Origin: Hyphomicrobiales bacterium
GTDB taxonomy: Bacteria; Pseudomonadota; Alphaproteobacteria; Rhizobiales; Xanthobacteraceae
Direction: 5' to 3'
Length of the DNA: 8,798 bases
Assembly (NCBI GenBank): GCA_016210825.1
Contig: JACQTM010000020.1
Span: 1 to 8,798 of the forward strand
Notes under the pieces: model-generated
The model's database searches: none
What the model saw: only the letters and a program-made list of their open reading frames with translations
Told to the model about the DNA's origin: nothing
Shown: positions 1 to 5,438 of the stretch, one piece after another
How the letters are laid out: every line of letters starts with the position of its first letter
Position numbering within the stretch: the first letter of the stretch is position 1
Made by a program: the position numbers and the translations under genes

Positions 1-480
1 CTCGTCATCTTCTGGTTCTATTTCCTCGTTCCCTATATCGGGCAATGGGCCACGGGCGCCTCACGGCCGATCCAGGTCGGTCCATTCATGTCCTCGCTCG
101 TCACCTTCATGATTTTCGAAGCGGCGTATTTCTGCGAAATCGTGCGCGCCGGTATCCAATCGATCCCGCGTGGACAAGGCGACGCGGCGCGCGCGCTCGG
201 CATGACCTATGCGCAGCAGATGGGCTACGTCATCCTGCCGCAGGCCTTCCGTAACATGATTCCCGTGCTGCTGACACAGACCATCATCCTGTTTCAGGAT
301 ACGTCGCTCGTTTACGTACTCTCGATCACGGATTTCCTTGGTGCGGCTTCGAAGATCGCCCAGCGCGACGGACGTCTCGTGGAAATGTATTTATTCGCCG
401 CCGCGGTCTATTTCGTCATTTCGCTGGCGGCGTCGCAATTAGTACGCCGACTGCAGCAGCGTATCGCCATCGTTCGGTGA
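1..480 (+). CDS. Polar amino acid ABC transporter permease, 5'-truncated
   Basis: This is the C-terminal 159 residues of an inner-membrane permease of the His/Glu/Gln (polar amino acid) ABC importer family; the gene enters from the left edge and the frame is open from base 1. The visible part has hydrophobic membrane segments at both ends. Between them lies the cytoplasmic EAA-type loop that docks the ATPase, with EIVRAGIQSIPRGQ followed by DAARALGM and the ILPQAFRNMIP segment (codons about 45-86 of the fragment). The later stretch QDTSLVYVLSITDFLGAA is typical of GltK/HisM-like permeases. The ATPase gene follows after 30 nt, so the two are almost certainly one transporter. A second permease and the binding protein would be expected further left. 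The substrate cannot be read from this fragment; the neighbouring sulfolactate genes make an acidic or sulfonated amino acid plausible, by inference only. Confidence 0.9.
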   Translation, partial: LVIFWFYFLVPYIGQWATGASRPIQVGPFMSSLVTFMIFEAAYFCEIVRAGIQSIPRGQGDAARALGMTYAQQMGYVILPQAFRNMIPVLLTQTIILFQDTSLVYVLSITDFLGAASKIAQRDGRLVEMYLFAAAVYFVISLAASQLVRRLQQRIAIVR

Positions 481-496
481 TCGGACGCAAGGGCGC

Positions 497-502
497 GAGG
501 AG
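497..502 (+). promoter_or_regulatory. Ribosome binding site for the ABC ATPase GTG start
   Basis: GAGGAG lies 8 nt upstream of the GTG at 511. It is a strong Shine-Dalgarno match and supports this non-ATG start. Confidence 0.7.
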
Positions 503-510
503 CAATTGCC

Positions 511-1239
511 GTGATCGAAATGGAAAAAGTCAGCAAGTGGTACACTGACTTCCAAGTGCTGAAGGATTGCACTACGCGCGTCGCCAAAGGCGAGGTCGTG
601 ATCGTGTGCGGGCCGTCCGGCTCCGGCAAGTCAACGCTGATTAAATGTGTCAACGGCCTTGAGCCGTTCCAGGCCGGCCGCATCGTCGTCGACGGGATTT
701 CCGTGAACGATCCGAAGACCGATTTGCCGAAACTGCGCGCCCGCGTCGGCATGGTGTTCCAGCATTTCGAACTTTTTCCGCATTTCGACGTGACGCGCAA
801 TCTTACGATCGCGCAGACCAAGGTGCTCGGCCGCGGCGAGGAGGAAAGCCGCGACAAGGCGCTCAAATTGCTCGATCGCGTCGGCCTAAGCGAGCACGCT
901 GAAAAATTCCCCGGCAATCTATCCGGCGGCCAGCAGCAGCGGGTGGCAATTGCGCGCGCATTGGCAATGGACCCGATCGCGATGTTGTTCGACGAGCCGA
1001 CATCGGCGCTCGATCCGGAGATGATTAACGAAGTGCTCGACGTCATGGTCGCGCTGGCGAAAGAAGGGATGACCATGATGGTGGTCACTCACGAAATGGG
1101 TTTTGCCCGCAGCGTTGCCGACCGTGTCGTGTTCATGGATCGCGGCGAGATTGTCGAGGATGCGGACAAGGACGATTTCTTTGGCAAGCCGCGAAGCGAG
1201 CGCGCGCAGCAGTTCCTATCGAAGATCTTGCATCACTGA
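511..1239 (+). CDS. Polar amino acid ABC transporter ATP-binding protein
   Basis: This 242-residue cytoplasmic ATPase powers the importer whose permease lies just upstream. All nucleotide-binding motifs are present: Walker A GPSGSGKST (residues 34-42), Q-loop glutamine in MVFQ (Gln84), ABC signature LSGGQQQR (137-144), Walker B MLFDEP (158-163) and the switch histidine in VVTHEMG (His194). The length and the FELFPH and THEMGFA wording are those of the GltL/GlnQ/HisP class. The start is GTG with a good GAGGAG ribosome binding site 8 nt upstream; the next in-frame ATG, three codons on, is less well spaced. GltL, GlnQ and AatP-type paralogues cannot be separated by eye, so no symbol is given. 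The nitroreductase gene begins 56 nt after the stop. Confidence 0.95.
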   Translation: MIEMEKVSKWYTDFQVLKDCTTRVAKGEVVIVCGPSGSGKSTLIKCVNGLEPFQAGRIVVDGISVNDPKTDLPKLRARVGMVFQHFELFPHFDVTRNLTIAQTKVLGRGEEESRDKALKLLDRVGLSEHAEKFPGNLSGGQQQRVAIARALAMDPIAMLFDEPTSALDPEMINEVLDVMVALAKEGMTMMVVTHEMGFARSVADRVVFMDRGEIVEDADKDDFFGKPRSERAQQFLSKILHH

Positions 1240-1280
1240 TCTGACCGGATTGGCGATGCCGCATGCCTCGGTCGTCGCCA

Positions 1281-1287
1281 GAGGGAG
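1281..1287 (+). promoter_or_regulatory. Ribosome binding site deciding the nitroreductase start
   Basis: GAGGGAG sits 8 nt upstream of the ATG at 1296. It lies inside the reading frame if translation began at the earlier ATG at 1263, so it favours 1296 as the true start. Confidence 0.65.
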
Positions 1288-1295
1288 TTGAATTC

Positions 1296-2141
1296 ATGCG
1301 CGATGATCGAGTTGCCGAACGTATCCAAGATGCGCTCAGCGAACGCTTCGGAGAAACAATTCACGTTGATCCGACCCTTGCTGGATTAGATGAGCTTGCC
1401 CGGATCGCGGGCCATTGCGTGCATCGGAAATTCCTCTCGCGCCCTGTCGACGACGCGCAGCTGCGGCTGCTCTGCGCTTGCGCACTCTCAGCGCCGTCGA
1501 AAAGCGACTTGCAGCAAGGCGATATACTGATCCTGCGTGAGCCGGCTAAACGTAAAGCGATCGCCGAACGGTTGCCGGACATGCCCTGGGTTGGCGAGGC
1601 TCCCGTATTTCTCGTTTTTCTGGCCAATGGCCGGCGATTGCCCTTCATCGCGCGACTGCGGGGCAAGCCATTTCCCAACGATCACCTTGATGCTTTTTTC
1701 AATGCCACCGTTGATGCGGCGATCGTGATGACGACGTTCATTCGCGCTGCCGAAGCTGTCGGCCTTGGCACTTGTCCGATTAGCGTCATTCGCGATCACG
1801 CGCAGGAAGTGAGTCGGTTGCTTGATCTGCCGCCGCGCGTCATTCCGGTTGCCGGGCTGTGCGTGGGTTGGCCGGCCGAGGCTGCGAGAATATCGCCCCG
1901 CCTTGGGCTCGAGATCACCGTGCACGAGGACCGCTTCGACGACGGCGATCTTGGCGGCCGGATCGACGCCTATGACCGCCGCCGCGCCGCACGGCGGCCG
2001 TATGCCGGCCCGCGCGACCCGGCGCGATGGGGTAGGGCTGCGTTTTACGGCTGGTCGGAGGACAAAGCCCGGCAATATGCCGAACCGCAGCGCACGGATT
2101 TTGGCGCTTTCGTGCGCGCCAAGAATTTCCGTCTCGATTGA
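1296..2141 (+). CDS. Nitroreductase family protein (FMN-dependent oxidoreductase)
   Basis: This 281-residue protein has the nitroreductase fold signature. An N-terminal phosphate/FMN-contact region reads RKFLSRPVDD (from residue 44), followed by the flavin-proximal SAPSKSDLQ (65-73). A helical segment DAAIVMTTFIRAAEAVG leads into GLGTCP (156-161). The segment PPRVIPVAGLCVGWPAE matches the usual C-terminal end of the core fold. Family members use NAD(P)H to reduce nitro groups, quinones, flavins or enals; the substrate here is unknown. The C-terminal tail (about residues 205-281) is rich in Arg, Trp and Tyr and resembles the extended tail of NfsA/FRP-type members. The start at 1296 is chosen for its ribosome binding site; an ATG at 1263 would add 11 residues. 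The gene lies between an amino acid transporter and suyAB on the same strand, which suggests co-transcription, but the sulfo-lyase reaction needs no flavin. Confidence 0.85.
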   Translation: MRDDRVAERIQDALSERFGETIHVDPTLAGLDELARIAGHCVHRKFLSRPVDDAQLRLLCACALSAPSKSDLQQGDILILREPAKRKAIAERLPDMPWVGEAPVFLVFLANGRRLPFIARLRGKPFPNDHLDAFFNATVDAAIVMTTFIRAAEAVGLGTCPISVIRDHAQEVSRLLDLPPRVIPVAGLCVGWPAEAARISPRLGLEITVHEDRFDDGDLGGRIDAYDRRRAARRPYAGPRDPARWGRAAFYGWSEDKARQYAEPQRTDFGAFVRAKNFRLD

Positions 2142-2210
2142 GTCGGACACGGCTTGATCTGCCCCGGCGAAGCCTTTATCGAAAATACACCGTTCATGTC
2201 GGGTCGTCTC

Positions 2211-2498
2211 ATGTCAGTACCTCATCTTCTCGTGCACGATAGAAAAGACACCGTTGGCGTCGTCGTGATCGAAGGGCTCAAAGCCGGAACCGACATGCTT
2301 GGTGTCGTCACGGCGGACAATTCATCATTCCAACTCACGGCGAAGATGGAAGTGCCGATCGGGCACAAGGTCGCACTCGTCGATATCAAGGCCGGCGATA
2401 CGGTATGGAAATACGGTCATGATATCGGCAAGGCAGTTGCCGATATTAAGAAGGGCGAGCACGTTCATATTCACAATCTGAAGACAAAGCGGTGGTAA
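2211..2498 (+). CDS. suyA: (2R)-sulfolactate sulfo-lyase, small subunit (SAF domain)
   Basis: This 95-residue protein is the small partner of the two-part UxaA-type lyase SuyAB, which splits (2R)-3-sulfolactate into pyruvate and sulfite in the cytoplasm. It consists of a single SAF domain like the N-terminal domain of altronate dehydratase: MSVPHLLVHDRKDTVGVVV at the N-terminus, the central MEVPIGHKVALVDIKAGD, and the C-terminal GHDIGKAVADI plus HVHIHNLKT. The start is uncertain: ATG 2211 gives the family-like N-terminus, while ATG 2196 (5 residues longer) and TTG 2154 (19 residues longer) are in frame, and none has a strong ribosome binding site. The stop is only 4 nt before the suyB ATG, which implies coupled translation. 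A paralogous galactarate/altronate-type role is the main alternative, but the match of the large subunit argues against it. Confidence 0.85.
   Translation: MSVPHLLVHDRKDTVGVVVIEGLKAGTDMLGVVTADNSSFQLTAKMEVPIGHKVALVDIKAGDTVWKYGHDIGKAVADIKKGEHVHIHNLKTKRW
2422..2446 (+). repeat. Perfect inverted repeat (10-bp arms) inside suyA
   Basis: ATATCGGCAA (2422-2431) and TTGCCGATAT (2437-2446) are exact reverse complements around a 5-nt loop, GGCAG. The hairpin lies within the 3' part of suyA, 56 nt before the suyB start. It has no T-tract, so it is not an intrinsic terminator. It overlaps the conserved GHDIGKAVADI motif, so it may be a by-product of coding constraint or may affect suyA/suyB expression. 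Confidence 0.6.
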
Positions 2499-2502
2499 GT
2501 GC

Positions 2503-3690
2503 ATGACTTCCGGCAACGGCAAATCGAATTTGCGCTTTCACGGCTGGCGTCGCGAAAATGGGCGTGTTGGCGTTCGCAATCACGTTCTCATTCTGCCGTT
2601 GGACGATCTGTCTAATGCTGCCTGCGAAGCGGTTGCCGGTCACATCAAAGGCACACTCGCCATTCCGCATGCTTATGGCCGATTGCAATTCGGCGAGGAT
2701 CTGGAGCTTTTCTTCCGTACGCTGATCGGCACCGGCTCCAATCCAAATGTCGCCGCCGCCGTCGTGATTGGTATCGAGGATGGCTGGACCAAGCGCGTTA
2801 CCGACGGCATCGCCAAAACAGGCAAGCCCGTGACGGGCTTCGGCATCGAGGGGACTGGCGATATCATGACAGTGGCAAAAGCCGCGCGCGCAGCCAAAGA
2901 CTATCTGCAATGGGCCTCGGAACTAAGGCGCGAGGAGTGCGACATCTCCGATCTATGGATCTCCACCAAATGCGGCGAGAGCGACACCACCACCGGTCTC
3001 GCATCGTGCCCGACCGTCGGCAACATGTATGACAAGTTGATCCCAAAGGGCATCCATGGCGTCTTCGGTGAAACGTCCGAAATCACCGGCGCGGAACATC
3101 TGGCGAAAGCGCGGGCGATCAACGCCGAAATCGGCGAGAAATGGATGAAGGCATGGCAAGCTTACGAGGACGAGGTTATTCAGGCGCACAAGACCGACGA
3201 CCTTCAGGAATCCCAACCGACCAAGGGCAATATCGCCGGCGGTCTGACCACGATTGAGGAAAAGGCGCTCGGCAATCTTGAAAAGATCGGCCGCAATTGC
3301 CGCTATATCGATGTCTTGACCCCCGCTGAAATGCCTGCGCGTGGTTCCGGTCTTTATTACATGGACACGTCGTCCGCGGCGGCCGAATGCGTCACGTTAA
3401 TGGCTGCAGCCGGCTACGTCGTGCACACATTTCCCACTGGTCAGGGCAACGTCATCGGCAATCCGATCCTTCCGATAATAAAGATCTCCGGTAACCCGCG
3501 CACCGTGCGCACAATGTCCGAGCATATCGATCTTGACGTATCAGGTATTCTCCGCCGCGAAATGACACTCGAGGAAGCGGGCGATGCGCTGATCGAAATG
3601 ATTCTTCGCACCGCCAACGGCCGCCTGACCGCGGCCGAAGCTCTCGGACATCGTGAATTCGTCATCACGAAGCTTTACCGCAGCGCTTAG
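2503..3690 (+). CDS. suyB: (2R)-sulfolactate sulfo-lyase, large subunit
   Basis: This 395-residue protein is the catalytic large subunit of the UxaA/altronate dehydratase family; family members are iron-dependent. With SuyA it converts (2R)-3-sulfolactate to pyruvate plus sulfite, the desulfonation step of sulfolactate, cysteate and some sulfopropanediol pathways. Recognisable blocks are RENGRVGVRNHVLILPLDDL near the N-terminus, HAYGRLQFG, TLIGTGSNPN, TKCGESDTTTG (residues 155-165, with Cys157 and then Cys169 as candidate metal or active-site ligands), ESQPTKGNIAGGLTTIEEKA, FPTGQGNVIGNPILP (310-324) and a C-terminal NGRLTAAEALGHREFV. The split into a separate small subunit and the DDLSNAACEA and ESQPTKGN wording fit SuyB better than one-chain altronate or galactarate dehydratases. 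The sequence GGTGGTAAG just before the ATG can act as ribosome binding site. Substrate assignment rests on recalled family resemblance. Confidence 0.87.
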   Translation: MTSGNGKSNLRFHGWRRENGRVGVRNHVLILPLDDLSNAACEAVAGHIKGTLAIPHAYGRLQFGEDLELFFRTLIGTGSNPNVAAAVVIGIEDGWTKRVTDGIAKTGKPVTGFGIEGTGDIMTVAKAARAAKDYLQWASELRREECDISDLWISTKCGESDTTTGLASCPTVGNMYDKLIPKGIHGVFGETSEITGAEHLAKARAINAEIGEKWMKAWQAYEDEVIQAHKTDDLQESQPTKGNIAGGLTTIEEKALGNLEKIGRNCRYIDVLTPAEMPARGSGLYYMDTSSAAAECVTLMAAAGYVVHTFPTGQGNVIGNPILPIIKISGNPRTVRTMSEHIDLDVSGILRREMTLEEAGDALIEMILRTANGRLTAAEALGHREFVITKLYRSA

Positions 3691-3703
3691 ACGCGCGGGT
3701 CCG

Positions 3704-4696
3704 ATGCCGGTCCTGACAATCCCTGCCGTTGAGAATCTGGTTATCGCTACGCTCATGCGTTGCCGCACCAGCGCGGCGAATGCGGCAAGTGTCGCTCGAG
3801 CCTTAGTTGCTGCCGAGGCCGACGGATTGAAGGGTCACGGATTATCCCGTGTAGCGAGTTATGCTGCACAGGCAAAGATTGGAAAGGTGGACGGCTTTGC
3901 GACACCTGCAATCGTCTATCCGCGGCCAGCCATTGTTTCGATCAACGCAGCACATGGTTTTGCCTACCCGGCGCTCGATTTAGCGGTCGCGGCATTGCCG
4001 GAGGTCACCCGGCGTCAAGGCATGGCTGCGGCATCGATCCATCGCTCACATCATTGCGGGGCTGCCGGCCATTCTGTGGAGCGCTTGGCCGAGCAAGGCT
4101 TCGTCGCCCTGATGTTTGCCAACACGCCCGGCGCAATCGCCCCGTGGGGCGGGTCGAAGGCCTTGTTCGGTACCAATCCGATCGCGTTTGCCTGTCCGTT
4201 ATTCGGACGCGTACCGCTGGTGGTCGATCTGTCGCTGTCCAAGGTTGCGCGCGGAAATATCCTTGCGGCCAAACAGCGTGGCGAAAAAATTCCCGAGGGC
4301 TGGGCGCTTGACGCGGCCGGCGATCCAACGACCGATCCGGATACCGCGTTGACTGGTACCATGCTCCCGCTTGGCGATGCCAAGGGCACTGCGCTGGCGC
4401 TAATGGTCGAGTTACTGGCCGCCGGCCTCACGGGTGCGAATTTCGCGGCCGAGGCATCGTCATTCCTGGATGCCGAAGGACCACCTCCCGGCACTGGTCA
4501 GCTTATTATCGCGTTCGATCCAATTGCTATTGCCGGGACGAAGGCAATCGCCCGTTTTTCCGCGATGGCCGAGGCGATCGAGGCGCAACCGGGTGCGCGG
4601 CTATCCGGCGCGCGGCGTCTCGCCGCGCGGTGTAAGGCCCAGGCCGAAGGGCTCAACATACCCGATGTTTTGATCACACAGTTCGAAGCTGCTTGA
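3704..4696 (+). CDS. comC: Ldh-family oxidoreductase, probable (R)-sulfolactate dehydrogenase
   Basis: This 330-residue protein belongs to the type 2 malate/L-lactate dehydrogenase family (NAD(P)-dependent, not the Rossmann LDH family). Family features are ARALVAAEADGLKGHGLSR near the N-terminus, the probable catalytic histidine region HRSHHCGAAGH (residues 113-123), PWGG followed by GTNPIAFA (from 156), DLSLSKVARG, and GDAKGTALALMVELL. In known sulfonate pathways ComC oxidises (R)-sulfolactate to sulfopyruvate; paired with the S-specific SlcC it racemises sulfolactate so SuyAB can use it all. Position directly after suyB (13-nt gap) strongly supports this role. No SlcC is in the window. The start is taken at ATG 3704; an in-frame GTG at 3653 would add 17 residues and overlap suyB, but its N-terminus is not family-like. 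Ureidoglycolate or malate dehydrogenase is the alternative. Confidence 0.8.
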   Translation: MPVLTIPAVENLVIATLMRCRTSAANAASVARALVAAEADGLKGHGLSRVASYAAQAKIGKVDGFATPAIVYPRPAIVSINAAHGFAYPALDLAVAALPEVTRRQGMAAASIHRSHHCGAAGHSVERLAEQGFVALMFANTPGAIAPWGGSKALFGTNPIAFACPLFGRVPLVVDLSLSKVARGNILAAKQRGEKIPEGWALDAAGDPTTDPDTALTGTMLPLGDAKGTALALMVELLAAGLTGANFAAEASSFLDAEGPPPGTGQLIIAFDPIAIAGTKAIARFSAMAEAIEAQPGARLSGARRLAARCKAQAEGLNIPDVLITQFEAA

Positions 4697-4719
4697 TTGT
4701 ATAGCACGGCGGAGCAACC

Positions 4720-5229
4720 ATGGTGCACACGATGCGCGCGCTTGCCCATGATCGCCATGCCGACCTCCGCTTGCGCTGCGGCCTTCCCGCCGACATTGCA
4801 ATCCTGCTCGATTTGGAGGGGAAGGCCTTCACGACGGACCAATTGTCGCGAAAGAGCTTCCGGCATTTTCTCGACGGGCCAAATGCATATCTGCTCGTTG
4901 CGGAACTAGACGGTGTCCTCGCCGGTTATGTCCTGGTCATTTTCCGGCCGAACAGTATCATGGCGCGCCTCTACTCAATCGCCGTTTTTCCGGAATTCAC
5001 GCGTCGCGGCATCGGCCAGGCGTTGCTCGCTGCGGCCGAGGCACATGCGCAGGAGCGCGGCTGCCACGTGATGCGGCTCGAGGTGGAGATCAACAATGCC
5101 AGCGCGATTCGGATTTACGAGAAGTCCGGCTACTGCCGTCGCGGTCATGCCGCTTCCTATTATGACAACGGGAGCGATGCCTGCCGTTACGAGAAGAGCC
5201 TGGTTCAAGCGGGGTCCAGGACGCGATAA
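4720..5229 (+). CDS. GNAT family N-acetyltransferase
   Basis: This 169-residue cytoplasmic protein is a single GNAT domain. The acetyl-CoA pyrophosphate loop is RRGIGQ (residues 95-100), preceded by the core strand RLYSIAVFPEF and followed by LEVEINNASAIRIYEKSGY, which is typical of RimI-like acetyltransferases. The N-terminal ADLRLRCGLPADIAILLDLE is the usual first strand and helix. The start at ATG 4720 has GGCGGAG just upstream with a 5-nt gap after GGAG; ATG 4732 is a possible shorter start. It follows comC by 23 nt. The domain, including the end motif YYDNGSDACRYEKSL, resembles the GNAT half of GNAT/peptidase C39 proteins that neighbour RimK/RLAN ligases, and such a ligase lies downstream. 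No C39 domain is fused here or found in the following gap. Its acceptor is unknown. Confidence 0.88.
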   Translation: MVHTMRALAHDRHADLRLRCGLPADIAILLDLEGKAFTTDQLSRKSFRHFLDGPNAYLLVAELDGVLAGYVLVIFRPNSIMARLYSIAVFPEFTRRGIGQALLAAAEAHAQERGCHVMRLEVEINNASAIRIYEKSGYCRRGHAASYYDNGSDACRYEKSLVQAGSRTR

Positions 5230-5438
5230 CGGGTTCGGTGAAGATTCATGTGAATAACTTCTGCGACCCACGTGGAATCCGGTTATCAAAAGATCGGGGG
5301 CTCTTCGGAGTCGGGTCATCGACACCCTCTTTAGCCAGAGACCATGACCGAGGCGTTGCCAGAGCGAACATGCCGGGAGGCGGAACCCTTCCGCCCGAGC
5401 GGTATTGATCGCCCGCCAATACGCCATGGAGCGGGCCC
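5230..5438 (+). other. 209-nt intergenic region upstream of the ATP-grasp ligase
   Basis: This is the longest non-coding stretch in the window. It holds no convincing sigma-70 promoter and no T-tract terminator. In the GNAT frame it is interrupted by several stops, and I see no peptidase C39 remnant. It contains a perfect 7-bp hairpin (5379-5395) and a 32-codon ORF (5344-5442) whose TGA overlaps the ATG at 5439. GGAG at 5428-5431 is the probable ribosome binding site of the ligase gene. Confidence 0.6.
5379..5395 (+). repeat. Short perfect hairpin in the ligase leader
   Basis: GGCGGAA (5379-5385) and TTCCGCC (5389-5395) are exact reverse complements around a 3-nt loop, CCC. The stem ends 43 nt before the ligase ATG and 32 nt before its probable ribosome binding site. 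No run of T follows, so it is not a standard terminator. It may be a leader RNA structure or chance in GC-rich DNA. Confidence 0.45.

Noticed and set aside
408..1088. 226-codon minus-strand open frame opposite the ABC ATPase
   Set aside because: It mirrors the ATPase gene, which has every expected motif; the antisense product is low-complexity and Ser/Arg-rich with no recognisable domain.
1488..2150. 220-codon minus-strand open frame opposite the nitroreductase gene
   Set aside because: The plus-strand frame encodes a clear nitroreductase fold with a good ribosome binding site; the antisense frame shows no domain and is expected in GC-rich DNA.
3653..3703. GTG start giving a 17-residue longer ComC overlapping suyB
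   Set aside because: The extra residues (Ser/Arg-rich) do not look like the family N-terminus, and ATG 3704 gives a usual length with a normal 13-nt gap.
5296..5317. GGGGGCTCTTCGGAGTCGGG resembling the end of an ISL3-type insertion sequence
   Set aside because: No transposase or inward-facing partner repeat exists. The only matching 8-mer, GAAGAGCC at 5193-5200, is in the wrong order for an element between them and lies within the GNAT gene.
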